A stretch of 20,000 nucleotides of DNA, taken from contig JABUQX010065489.1 of NCBI GenBank assembly GCA_015478945.1, positions 1-20,000 on the forward strand, given 5' to 3'. Of this stretch, positions 1 through 10,190 are shown one piece after another. The notes beneath the pieces are model-generated. The model was not told where the DNA came from. It did no database searches and saw only the letters and a list, made by a program, of their open reading frames with translations. A program made the translations under genes and the position numbers. Each line of letters starts with the position of its first letter. Within the stretch, counting starts at the first letter, position 1. The stretch is from Trachelipus rathkii (lineage: Eukaryota; Arthropoda; Malacostraca; Isopoda; Trachelipodidae).

Positions 1-825
1 AAATCATATAAGATAAATTATATCTACTTATTATTAATATTTTTAACTAATAAATACAAATTATATTTTATATATAACTTATTTGAACACCGCATAACAA
101 AAGAATAACATTAATAAAACTTTTATTATCTTCCTTAGTTTCTCCTATTATGAAGCAATAGATATATAGTAATATAGCATGACTATGTTGAAGTATCATC
201 TCACCTGATAAAATAATTAGCAGAGGGATTACTATAAACTATTTTGAATACTTATAAAGTACTACCCAAATCCAATGAAATGTGATAAAAGAGCATATAA
301 CCATAACGATAGAATGACGAACAATATTGATGCTGGATGTTCTAATATGTCGAATAATAAACAAGGAGTAGATGTTAATAACGATTTATCGTAAGAATTG
401 GACAAAAGATTAAATTAGATAAAAATATATCCATTTTAGATTGGAGAGAATATATTTTCTGAAAGTATAGAGAGATTAGAATTATTCACTATATAGTGAC
501 CGAATATATTTTCAGTTTCTTTTATCATCCTGTTCTTGAAATTATGAGGTTCACACGTAGTATTTTTCTGCAAGGTCTCAATTATTATAAAGTGGGGATC
601 TAGGTAGCATATTTTTCATAATCATTAATGTTTCATTAACATAACTTTGCATCTATATTTGAAGACAAAGATATATACGTACACACGTATATAGTACTGT
701 ATTCCTGATTCTGTGTTTTCGAGGACACTTGACTTTCAAAGGACTTAGTTGAGCTAGTTTCATCTTTCTCGTCTAAAGGAAAATATAGGAATAGTATATA
801 ATCTTACAATCCATTGTAAATATTG
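1..825. other. AT-rich unrecognised stretch
   Basis: This stretch has no long open frame and no strong repeat. Composition is AT-rich with both G and C present, unlike the C-poor domain that follows. I see no protein similarity, RNA gene or inverted repeat in it. Confidence 0.6.
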
Positions 826-895
826 TGATTATATATATATATATAAATAATTATATTATATATATATATTTAAATATTATATATTATATATAGTA
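826..895. repeat. Imperfect TA microsatellite
   Basis: A TA array broken by AAT and TTA steps. It abuts the purine-rich tract directly. Confidence 0.85.
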
Positions 896-907
896 TTAAT
901 TATTATT

Positions 908-1812
908 TAGAGAGGAGAGTGAGAGAGAGAGGAGAGAGAGTGAGGATATATAGTAGAGAGTAGTAGAGAGTGATGAGTAAGAAGAGAGAGAGATGTGAAG
1001 AGTAGTATAGATGAATAGAAGATAAGATGGATATGATAGAGAAGTGAGTAGAGTAGAAAGAGATGATAGAGAGACAGTAGAATGAGTAGAGATGAAGTAT
1101 AAGTAAGAGAGAGGGATGAAAGGAGAGTAGTAGTAGAGAGAGAGATAAGAGGAGTAGAAGTGATGAGTAATATAATAGGTAAAAGAGTATAAGAGAGAGA
1201 GAGATAGAGTAGTGTCTTCAGTGAGAGAGAAGTAGTAAAGGAGGAAGGTAGTGAAGAGAGAGAGAGTATAAGTAATAGAGAAGAGAAGAGAGATGTGATG
1301 ATACAATGAGAGTTAGAGAGATATATATAGTAAGTATATATGAGTAGAGAGAGAGAGTGAGAGGAGAGTAGATAGATGAGAGTAATGAAATAGAGGGTAG
1401 AGATGAGAGTGAAGAGTATAAAGAGTAGAGAGAAGATAAGTAGATAGAGAGTAGTAGTAATAGAGGAAGATAGAGTATGAGAGGGAGTAGAGAGAGAGGA
1501 GAGAGAGATGAAAAAGTGATAGAGAGATAGTGATAGAGAGTAAGGAGTAGTGAAGTAGACGAAGATGGAGAATTCAAGAAGTAGTAAGAGATAAAGATAA
1601 GGAGATAGGATGACAATTAAGAAGGATGAAAGTAAGAGTGATAGAGAGATTAGAGTAGATGAGTAGATAGATAGTGAAGAGATGTGAGGTAAGATAGTAA
1701 GAGAGCGAGAGTAGAGATATAGAAGATAATAGAGAGAGAGATGAATAGACGATGTATATGAGTAGAGAGAGTGAGAGAGAGATAGATAGATGAGCGAAAT
1801 AGATGAGTAGAT
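908..1812 (+). repeat. Purine-rich GA/GAT low-complexity tract
   Basis: About 900 bases made of degenerate GAGA, AGTAG and GATAGA words, with only around a dozen C residues on this strand. The complement is therefore a TC-rich strand, so the long minus-strand reading frames here (for example 907-1866) translate to Ser/Leu/Tyr-rich nonsense and are not genes. Interruptions by T every few bases limit any perfect mirror repeat. It is most simply a decayed GA/GATA-type microsatellite. Confidence 0.9.
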
Positions 1813-1902
1813 AGCCCTCAAACACCAGTTGAAAAATTCAGTGAGTGCGTTTAATGCGATCATCATATAGATAGAACAATTTAATGCTTATTGAATTATT
1901 CA

Positions 1903-2106
1903 AATAATGTTAGCGAGGCGTTAGAAACGCCGCGTTTTAAACGCTCGTATACAAGGGGTCTAAAATGGTTTACGCGTTTATTTTATCGATCGTCATCAAT
2001 ATGTTATAAACGCATAAAATAATACATAACATTTTGGCGTTATATAATCTTAAGACCCTTGAAAACGAGCGCTTAAAACGCTGCGATATTTCTGATACAC
2101 ATTATT
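1903..2106. mobile_element. MITE-like inverted-repeat element
   Basis: Two imperfect arms face each other. The left arm is 1928-1961 and the right arm 2053-2085. They share GCGTTTTAA (1932-1940 and complement 2073-2081), CGCTCG (1942-1947 and complement 2066-2071) and a GGGTCT block (1956-1961 and complement 2053-2058). An outer AATAATGT (1903-1910) has its complement at 2099-2106, giving outer limits of about 204 bp. A further short stem, GCGTTTAT with ATAAACGC, lies near the centre. There is no coding capacity. Size and structure fit a non-autonomous DNA transposon. I could not identify a convincing target-site duplication, so the superfamily is unknown. Confidence 0.6.
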
Positions 2107-2130
2107 ATATCCTAACATATATTCATAATA

Positions 2131-2136
2131 TAGTAT

Positions 2137-2167
<31 letters not shown>

Positions 2168-2217
2168 TGTTATATATTATATATATATTATTACTGTGTA
2201 TATATATATGTAGGTAA

Positions 2218-2256
<39 letters not shown>

Positions 2257-2335
2257 TTTATTTATGTGAATATTTTATAATATATATATATAACTATATT
2301 AAACGTATATATATATATACAAATTTGATATTAAA
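2131..2335. repeat. TA microsatellite cluster
   Basis: Several TA runs, interrupted near 2190-2220 and 2253-2280. It lies between the MITE-like element and the C-poor LINE domain. Confidence 0.85.
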
Positions 2336-2747
2336 AGTTAATTACTGTTGTTACTATTTTTTCTTCTAGTTATACAAAGATATATATCTAATATATATTA
2401 TAATAATATACAGAGCCTCCCTATTAATTCTATCATATACCTGTGTGGGTAGAAAGAATTGCCCACTTCGTGTGTGATATTATGTCTGCGTGTGTAGTAT
2501 AGATAGTAGTCACTTAAGGGAGGTGGTAGTTTGGGATATTTTGAGACTCGTATACCAATAATCTAATAATTATTCATATATATATCTTTGACTAGGAATG
2601 CTAATTATTACTAGCAGGACATTTCGTAGAGTAAGGTCGTGGATCGTGTCTAGGTATATAATAAACGGCCTTCTTAGTCTATATTATAAGTATAGTATGA
2701 GTTAGTTGTGATATAAATATATAAAATATATGTAATGAATCGTGTTA
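2336..2747. other. Possible LINE 5' flank
   Basis: No open frame of note. Composition becomes C-poor on the plus strand from about 2590, matching the LINE downstream, so part of this may be its 5' untranslated region. A short pair CCTCCCT (near 2417) and AGGGAGG (near 2518) is complementary, but it is too small to interpret. The element's 5' end is not visible as a sharp boundary. Confidence 0.35.
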
Positions 2748-3760
2748 ATGTATATAGGTACGTGGAAATGTCAGAGGAATAATTTGAGAAGAGTAGGGAG
2801 AGTGATGGTATTGTAATTTTTATAAGAAGGGCAATTTTGAATTTGCTTACATAGTGATATAGTGAACTTATAATATGATAAACATAATGATAGTTAAATA
2901 CGAGTGCTAACAATGCTATAGAGCGTGACAAGTGTTGGGCTGAGGGTGGTGGGTGTGTACGGAGATTCTTAATAGAGGGTCGTGAAGACGGTAGGTTTAG
3001 CTAAATATTTGTATTAGTGGTTGTATGGTTGCTCGTTACAGAATAGGGATCCATGAATCAATATACATTGTATGTGTGTGGAGTGTGTGTGTGTATGGAG
3101 TATAATTAATATGAGTATAATTAATGATTTGAAAAAAAAATAAATTTAAGTATGTGTGGTTGTGACGTTGTGGTGTTTCAGTTAGTTAAGTTATGAGTGA
3201 GAGTATTATGAATATATTTTTTTGGAGTGATAATATATATATATAATCTGAATATGAATGAGTTTTTAGGATGGGTGGTAGGAGCTTATTATGAATATTG
3301 ATTAAGTGTTATGTGGTATATATATAGGACTTACGAATTGTGTATTAGGATAGGTGAATTATATACTAAATAAAAGGGATGGTTATTATATATAATATAG
3401 TGAATGGTATTTATAGGGTAGTGTTGGGATGATATATAAAATAAGAGAATTAGTAGTTCGACAAGAGTGATTGATTTCTGTTAGTAGAGAGAGGTATGGT
3501 TGAGTGTAAAGTAATTAACTTTCTTTAACACAGATAGTTAAATCCATAAGTATATATCATATGTAATTGAGTGTAGTAGGTAGATAATAGTAATGGATAA
3601 TATCGAATATGTAAAGTTATGTATGATTTTGTTTGTATTGGTGGATAGATGTTTAGATGAGTATGAGTGTTGATTATGTTAGACGATAGTTGAGGGTTTG
3701 TAGTTTGATAGGGGATAATATTAGGGATCTCATTTATGTATTAGGTTCTATGTGTGTTAT
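2748..3760 (+). pseudogene. LINE AP-like endonuclease domain, decayed
   Basis: In an intact LINE this domain nicks target DNA to prime reverse transcription. An ATG at 2748 leads through G-T-W at 2757-2765. After a one-base shift the frame gives V-R-G at 2770-2778, which together match the T-W-N-V-R-G start of such ORFs. K-G-N-F-E-F is at 2827-2844. A valine-rich block ending V-Y-G is near 3070-3099, resembling the strand before the catalytic core. V-I-D-F-C is at 3467-3481, followed by an R-rich and N-T-F-like segment to about 3530. Words near 3610-3760 resemble the D-x-V and S-D-H region. Catalytic residues cannot all be placed because of shifts and stops. The identification rests on serial order of motifs, so it is weaker than the reverse-transcriptase call. 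Confidence 0.68.
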
Positions 3761-4980
3761 AGTAGTGTAGTTATATGATTGTGTAATGGAGTTATAGTTT
3801 ATGTGTATGGTACGTATTATGGTATGTGGATGTAAGAGGTTTAGTTACGGTATAAGTAGTAAGTGGTGTAAAATTAAGTAGTAGAGTATAGTTTAAGTGA
3901 ACAATAGTATATAAGTGAGATATGGTATATATGATATGCTAAGAGCGCTCGCTAAATGATAATATTAAGTATATATTTTTCTTAATGTAGAACAAGTTGA
4001 AACTGAACTAAATCTAGGGAGGATATGAAGGAAGCCATATAATTGTATTAGCAGTTATAGTGACAAAAGAGTTTTTATAAATAGAATTGTGTGATAGAAT
4101 TTAGACTATATAAAGTAGGAATAAGTAAATGTTAATCATAAGTGAGTGGTGGAAATGAAGTAAGGTTGAATTTAATTCTATTAAAGAGAATTTATATAAA
4201 ATTTAAAGATGATAAAGTTAATAGCACTGTGGATTTCGCCAATATTGTATTTAAATATTAAAAATGCAATTAAATTATGAAGATATAAGAATGTAGATCA
4301 AGATGCTATATCAAGGAATGATTGTGAAACTTCAAAGTTTTTTATTACAGAGTAATATTATTGCCATTCCGACGTGAAATGCGGATATATTTTCTCAACC
4401 ACTCATGTGAACAATCAAAAGATTATATGAATGTATTACTTTAACCATTTTTCTTTGTATTTCAGCTTAATCTTTATAGGTAATAGCGCAAAGCTTTTAG
4501 AGGTGGTAGAAGTATTTACTAGCAACCAATAGAGGAGAGGACAGCGATATCATCTGTGGTTATGGGTAAGTTTGCCTGTGCACGTTAACATACACATACA
4601 TGGTTATGCAGTAATATATATAAGTGAAATATATAAAAGGGGAATGTTTAAATAATAATGAATAGGGATGGTGTTTTGTAAATTGATGACGTGAGGGGAG
4701 GTGTGTGAATAAATTAGACACTTCGAAAATCTTGTATATATTATAATAATTATTGAGCAGTATAATGAAGAGGTGATAGGTGATAATGACTGTGTGTTAT
4801 TAGATGATAATAACAAATAAGGACTAGATAATTTTTAGGTAATACTCTTATTTAAGCAATTATATTGAGAGGTAATGTGTCATAGTAGAAGTATGGTAAT
4901 ATAATAAGTTAGAAAATGAATGGTATCTATATGCTGCAGGTATATGGTATGAAATTATTAACTCAGCATTTCCAGATTTA
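3761..4980 (+). pseudogene. LINE inter-domain linker, decayed
   Basis: This links the endonuclease and reverse-transcriptase parts. The clearest sign is E-W-W at 4144-4152 followed, after small indels, by E-V-R at 4157-4165. This resembles a W-W-N-D-E-V motif that I recall from the linker of related elements. Around 4220-4600 C becomes more common and no LINE motif is seen, so that part may be a later insertion or simply too decayed. A pyrimidine-rich run ending TTTCAG near 4464 looks like a splice acceptor, but there is no sign of an exon. Confidence 0.5.
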
Positions 4981-6060
4981 TTAATGATAATAAAGAACGG
5001 TATATTATAGTGATACCGATTAGTAATGATTGAATTGGAAATTTAAATTATTGTGATATAGTTTGTTAATATTTAAATGCTATTAAAAATTTGTGGTGTA
5101 TAGTTCGTAGGGATTTTGGGAGGAAAGCAGTAAATGGATCAATGGAGTTAAAAAGTTATATAAAATATATAGTTAAAGGGAGATAAATTTTATGAAAATG
5201 AACTAAAGAAAATACAGGAAATTAGTTTATTTAATATTTCTGTGTGGGTCGGTTATATATGCTGGTATTTATTTAGGATATTATATTGTCGAAGAAGTGC
5301 GTTGAGTGACTGAAGGACTGATTGGTGTAATAGAACAAGGTGAGTTTGGAGAGTGGTTAGTATTATGATATGTAGTAATGATGTTAGGATCTAAATATAT
5401 TACATTGATATTATATAACAAATGCTATGTAGAAAATATGAGGTGGAGAATAATAGATAATTGTATTTAGGTTATTATTATGGATATTGCTATAATATAC
5501 AGTGACGTATGATATAGGTAGTTTTAATAGTGGTAAAGTATATTACTTAATGGCAGGTGTATAGTGATATATGGTGTTGTAGGGTATGAGCTTTATTGAA
5601 TGGATATCATAAAAAAGTATATGTATTATTAGACGATAGTTGAGTAGCGTAGTGTAAGTATAAATAAATGGTGTAAAAGTGATTGGTTTAGTATTATAGC
5701 GGAGTGAGGCAGGCTTGTGTTATGTTCCTTTGGTTATTCAATTTGTGTATTTGTATGGGTTTATAGAAATATTAGAGGTAGGTAGGTGGCAGGTATATGT
5801 TAGTTGTTAGAAGATTTAGTGAGTAATTGATAAGATGAGTGGAGAGGTCCTATTATTATTATTATTGTCGGATGATTTGGTTTTGTGTGCGAATCTGTAT
5901 AAGAGATAGTTTTGTATTGAGGATTGATAGGAGATTTGTGCAGGGTGCATTGCTCGTACTAATTAGCGTAGTGCGTTCTGAACAGATAAACAGCTAGAAT
6001 CAGAGCTAAAAGTATATATTTAGTGGTTGTGAGTGAGGAAGTACCCTTCTAGGTTGTGGA
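4981..6060 (+). pseudogene. LINE reverse transcriptase domain, decayed
   Basis: In an active element this enzyme copies element RNA into DNA at the nicked target. One frame (5210-5365, one internal TGA at 5303) reads K-Y-R near its start, Y-A-G-I in the middle, then V-T-E-G-L-I-G at 5306-5326 and E-Q-G-x-F at 5333-5347, the fingers blocks of LINE enzymes. A remnant of the M-D...A-Y block lies near 5480-5500. A second frame gives GVRQACVM then W-L-F-N-L at 5701-5745. A third gives LSDDLVLCANL at 5865-5897, where the two aspartates (5871-5876) are the catalytic pair of the usual (F/Y)-A-D-D box, with S in place of A. K-S...V-V...E-E at 6008-6040 matches the segment after the active site. These blocks are spaced as expected, so the family call is firm although the gene is dead. 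Confidence 0.87.
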
Positions 6061-6800
6061 ATATTGATGTGTTAGATGGTTGTGTATATGGGATGTTATA
6101 CATGGCTGAGTACTGGATAACATATAAGTTAGTATTAGACGTTTAAATTAATTTATATAGTAGATATATATATATGTTGCATCGATAGTATATAGAGTGA
6201 ATAGTGGTGATATGATTAATTGCAAAGAGTATGTCGTAGGAAAGTTGTGAATTAAGACATTAAGAATATGGCTTTTTGTAGCTATAAATTATAAATTTTC
6301 CTATTTTATTATAGGTGATGTAGGAACATAAGTTTGAGTGCGCTTATGGGTATTACTTGTACATGAGGGTGTAATGTGGTTAACTGATTGTTTATTATAT
6401 ATTGTATTTATAAGTGATGATAGTGAAGATCATATATGTAGTCTGTGAATATATGAGTATAAGATCTAAGTCAATGTGTTCAGTAATTAGTATAATATAT
6501 ATATAAGGTAGGGCATGTTCCTAGTATTTAGAGAAGATATTGATAAAATGAGAGATATATGACGTTTTCGAAAGAGATGTATGTGTGGTGTTGAAAGAAT
6601 TAAGGGGTTAAATGAGAGTAAATATAATTGAAAGTGAATGAGATAAGAGAGCAAGAAATGTGAATAAGTGATGAAATGATAGTCGGTATTGGTTAAGCGG
6701 ATGTATAGATGATCTAGAGTGTGTTGGGAACCGCCGGCTTCCAGTAACTAGTGAAGAAAAATTGTGTGATATATTGAGTAAGTAATAATATACTACGATA
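6061..6800 (+). pseudogene. LINE C-terminal region, decayed
   Basis: Motifs downstream of the reverse transcriptase continue in order: E-Y...L-V-L-D at 6108-6140, C-R-R-K-V-V at 6232-6249, F-E-C-A at 6333-6344, C-G-V-E-R-I-K-G-L-N-E at 6584-6616, then D-K-x-A-R-x-V at 6642-6662. The same frame gives C-I-D-D-L-E-C at 6702-6722. The L-R-W-F-G-H-V segment usual between these last blocks in RTE-type proteins seems deleted between about 6617 and 6641. A minus-strand frame over 6608-6928 is a by-product of the G-poor complement and is not a gene. Confidence 0.7.
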
Positions 6801-7160
6801 TTTTTGATAAGTGAAGAGAAATGTGTTATTGGAAGATAGTCAGTGTGGATAAAGATGCATATACGGAATAAGTGATAAATGTGGGGGATATTATATTGTG
6901 AGTATTGGGTATATGGTAGGGTCCTCAAGCTAGTAATGATGTAGATGTAAACTTAATATACTCATGTACGATTTATACATTAGTGTGAAGTATAGAGTGA
7001 TATCACGTTATAGCGGTCCGTGAATGCGCTAAGGTTATTTATTTTATATATAGTGGATACTTTATATTCTGTGTATGTGACGACGAGTTCTCACTAATTA
7101 TAATTTAGGTTATATATATATAACGTAGGTAGTAGGGTACGGTAGAGTGTGAGCTTTATA
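6801..7160. other. LINE 3' region, no clear motif
   Basis: This is still G-rich and C-poor on the plus strand, so it probably belongs to the LINE 3' end or untranslated tail. I see no polyadenylation signal followed by an A tract. A TA run lies at about 7110-7121. Confidence 0.4.
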
Positions 7161-7340
7161 TCTTTTTACTAGTAACTCACTATTATTAGTTCAATATTAA
7201 CTTTTTAACTTATATTATATATAATAGCTATTTTCTTTTCACCTATTCTTTATCTCACCTGATGTAATAGTAATAAGAACTATTAACCTATACTATATAC
7301 TATACTCGTATCTTGGGGATATAGAGGAATGTAATGAAGA
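7161..7340. other. Skew-reversal segment
   Basis: The plus strand abruptly becomes C- and T-rich with few G residues until about 7312, then G-rich again. No gene or repeat family is recognised. It marks the end of the C-depleted domain. Confidence 0.5.
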
Positions 7341-7671
7341 ATATATAATATATATATTATATATATAATAGGTTATATATATATATATTATATATTATTT
7401 ATGTTTATATATATCTTTAATATATATATATATATATATTATTTATATTTTAATTATATATTTATTAATATATATAATATTATATATATATATACATTAT
7501 ATATATATATAATATTATATTATTATATATATATATTATATATATATATATATATAGATATATATATATATACGATATATTATATTATTTATATATAATA
7601 TATAATTATATATATATATATTATATTATATATTATATATAAATATATATATATATATATAATATATTATA
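7341..7671. repeat. TA microsatellite, about 330 bp
   Basis: Nearly pure A and T, mostly TA units with ATT/AAT phase shifts. Reading frames over it encode only Tyr-Ile repeats and are artefacts. Confidence 0.9.
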
Positions 7672-7736
7672 TGTGTTGTGTGTGTGTGTGTGTGTGTATG
7701 TGTGTACCGGTGTGCATGTGTTGAATGAGCGTGTGT
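7672..7736 (+). repeat. TG dinucleotide repeat
   Basis: A TG array with interruptions (TATG, ACCGG, CATG), fused to the preceding TA array as a compound microsatellite. Alternating TG is a classic potential Z-DNA former. Confidence 0.88.
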
Positions 7737-7740
7737 ACGT

Positions 7741-8300
7741 AACAACTGAGTACCATTTATCCCCTGTCTAATTACAATTTTTCAAAATTATATATTTTTT
7801 TTTAAATTGGGCGATAAATTAATTTATTTTCAATAATGCGAATATTTTAGTTTCATTTGACATAATAAAAAGAGAAAAATTAAAAATAAAAATTATGTAC
7901 TAGAAACGATTCTATATAGTATCGACATGTTAAAACTGAGAAAAATTATCTTCTACCTGTTGTATTTAATTATTATTGATTATTTACCATGAATACAATA
8001 TCTTTCATATATGTTTTTAGCATTATAACCCCATCATCCAATTTCCTTTTCTTTTAAACGAAATGTAACAATTTCGTAGATAATTATGTCGCATTGGTTG
8101 TAATATTAACCAGAATCATTTCCAGTAGACCTAAGAACTGACTTTGCAGAAAGACTATTAACTTGCAAGAATTAGTAAAATATTTAAAACCTTTTTGAGA
8201 TTCTAACCACCATCCCACTAACTATTGATCATGAAAATTTCATTTTGGTTCCACGAAGTTTTTAATTAATTCCCTCGATCTAATTTTTGGGCCACTCAGA
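7741..8300. other. Unrecognised unique stretch
   Basis: Balanced base use, no open frame of interest, scattered A and T homopolymers. I see no element ends or RNA gene. Confidence 0.6.
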
Positions 8301-8301
8301 A

Positions 8302-8443
8302 ATTATATATATATATATAACTATATAATAATATATATATTAAACACAATTATATATATACATATATCTACTATATATATAATATTATAATAAATTATAG
8401 TCATTAATACGGTTAACTATATATTATAATATATATCCAGATC
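8302..8443. repeat. Degenerate TA-rich array
   Basis: Short TA runs separated by AAC, CTA and AAT interruptions. Confidence 0.75.
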
Positions 8444-8747
8444 TATAAACAACTTAACATGCCGCTCATTAGCAATATTTACAGCTGAGGCCCCGCCCAC
8501 TTTTATTTTTCATATTGTTCAAGAAATAAAAAAAAATAAACTTTATTTTAAACTTTAGGGAGCTAAAAAAAAATTCTGGAAACGTTTTTTTATTTAATTT
8601 AACCAATAACTTACTGTGTTTTTTCTTTGCTCTTTTCGTTGATGTCTATCAAACTTTCAGTATATCTTCTACTTTACATTATAAATTTCTTTACTAACAT
8701 ATTTTCAAACACGCGTGTATTAAAATGTATTATTTTTTATTTAGGAT
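8444..8747. other. Unrecognised stretch rich in A and T runs
   Basis: It has a GC-rich patch near 8486-8500 and several A8 or T7 homopolymers after it. No coding frame or structural RNA is visible. Confidence 0.55.
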
Positions 8748-8874
8748 TTTATATATATATAATATTATTTATAGAAGATATATTATATATATATATAATA
8801 TAATATATATAATATATACTATACATATATATATATATATATTATATATTATATATATTAAATATTTTATATAT

Positions 8875-8926
<52 letters not shown>

Positions 8927-8932
8927 TTTTTT

Positions 8933-8977
<45 letters not shown>

Positions 8978-8990
8978 ATATATATATATC
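8748..8990. repeat. TA microsatellite, about 240 bp
   Basis: Mostly TA units, with a T-rich interruption near 8924-8940. The minus-strand frame across it is a Tyr-Ile artefact. Confidence 0.9.
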
Positions 8991-9379
8991 AGGGCGTATC
9001 ATAGGAGTAAGTAGCTCTCCGACACTATTTTGAGTCCTTTCTTAATAAATAAATTAAATGGTAAAAGTTTACTAAATTTACAATTTCATATGAAAATGAA
9101 AGAAACTGATTTAAAAATAAATTTAAAGAAAACAAGTACATGCGTATTAAAATAACAATAATTAAATTTATTTGGAATTTTCCTTCCTACTGCCAAACTG
9201 TTTAAGAGTAAAATTCTAATATATGGGCGTACGTAAATTTTTCATTTTTTCGTATAAAATTTCGAGCCATACTCATATTGGCAGTGAAACCGATCTACTG
9301 ATACATTTCCGAACCTCACCTGGAGCTCACTTGAAAACGTACAAATAAATTTGGAAAATGGTGACGAAAGATATTATTT
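8991..9379. other. Unrecognised unique stretch
   Basis: Mixed composition with no notable frame, repeat or RNA signature. It separates a TA array from a TATC array. Confidence 0.55.
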
Positions 9380-9768
9380 AATTCATATTCTATCTATATA
9401 TCTTATCTATCTTATAATCTATATCTATCTATAACAATCTAAATATCTATCTATTATATCTACTATATCTATCTATATCTATCTCTATTATTATATTATC
9501 TAATATTATCTATATTATTCAATCTATCTATCTATCTCTTATATCTAATATATATATTATAGTCTATATTATATTATATCTATATCTATATCTCTAATGA
9601 TATTATATCTAATAATCTATACTCCTATATTATATCTATATATAACAAAAAAAATATCAATCTATCTATCTTCTATCTATCTAGCTATCTATCTATCCAT
9701 TTCTATCTATCTATACTATCTATCTAATCTATCTATCTACTTCTAATCTATTTACTATACTATCTATG
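9380..9768 (+). repeat. TATC (TCTA) tetranucleotide array, degenerate
   Basis: About 390 bases of TATC/TCTA units with TATA, TAAT and CTCC interruptions. G is almost absent on this strand, so the complement is a GATA repeat. The best-preserved part is about 9658-9745. Confidence 0.9.
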
Positions 9769-10190
9769 CTACGGAATAAGTTAAGCTGGCTGGGCAGAGA
9801 GTAAAAATGAAATGTGATGCATGAGATGAGTTGGTGTTTACTGCTTAGTTGAAGTAAGGGTAGTTATTTAATTGCGATTATTAATCTACCTATATGTTTA
9901 CATTATTTAAGACTGTATTATCGATATATTAATTAATATCTATATTAAATATTAAAAAGTTATAAAATTCTGTAAATAATCTGTATATTAAATTTAAAAA
10001 GGTTGGAATAGGGTTATCTCCAGTTATTAATAATCCCATAAAATAGTAAATACCATAAGATCGAAGAAATAAACTAAAAATAGGTTTAGAGATCTTAAAT
10101 GTTTGCACTAATAGGAAATAGAATAAACAGTACGTAATTGCTAATTAGTGATAATATATTAATATTAAATAATATTATATAATAAAATAT
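9769..10190. other. Unrecognised unique stretch
   Basis: A G-rich patch at 9771-9865 (including CTGGCTGGGCAGAGAG near 9786) is followed by AT-rich sequence. No family is recognised. Confidence 0.5.

Larger units (their letters stand above)
2748..7150 (+). mobile_element. Decayed non-LTR retrotransposon (RTE-like LINE)
   Basis: Translating the plus strand in all three frames recovers motifs of one LINE polyprotein in the correct order: endonuclease start, endonuclease core, linker WWN motif, reverse-transcriptase blocks, then a C-terminal region. The frame changes many times and stops are frequent, so it is an old inactive copy. The span from the putative start to the last motif is about 4.05 kb. 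My memory of related ORFs is near 1,000 residues, so insertions are likely, for example in 4220-4600 where base composition is more balanced. C is nearly absent on this strand. The order of an N-terminal AP-type endonuclease then reverse transcriptase, without a visible RNase H, suits the RTE clade. A Jockey/CR1 assignment is the alternative. Ends are approximate: the skew stops near 7150 and a TA/TG microsatellite follows. Confidence 0.83.

Noticed and set aside
896..1866. Four overlapping minus-strand frames, the longest 319 residues
   Set aside because: They translate the complement of the GA tract into Ser/Leu/Tyr/Ile low complexity. Stops are scarce because G is scarce on that strand.
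3679..5644. Exact 16-base repeat TTAGACGATAGTTGAG at 3679 and 5629, suggesting a duplicated segment
   Set aside because: Flanks do not align. One copy falls in the endonuclease remnant and the other in the reverse-transcriptase remnant, so it is best read as coincidence in biased sequence.
2674..6928. Minus-strand frames at 2674-2931, 4604-4816 and 6608-6928
   Set aside because: They lie antisense to the decayed LINE, where the G-poor complement lacks TAG and TGA. No recognisable protein features.
7401..7598. Tyr-Ile repeat frame, and similar ones at 8769-9002, 10739-10927, 14194-14403, 15240-15473 and 19274-19456
   Set aside because: Pure consequence of TATA microsatellites.
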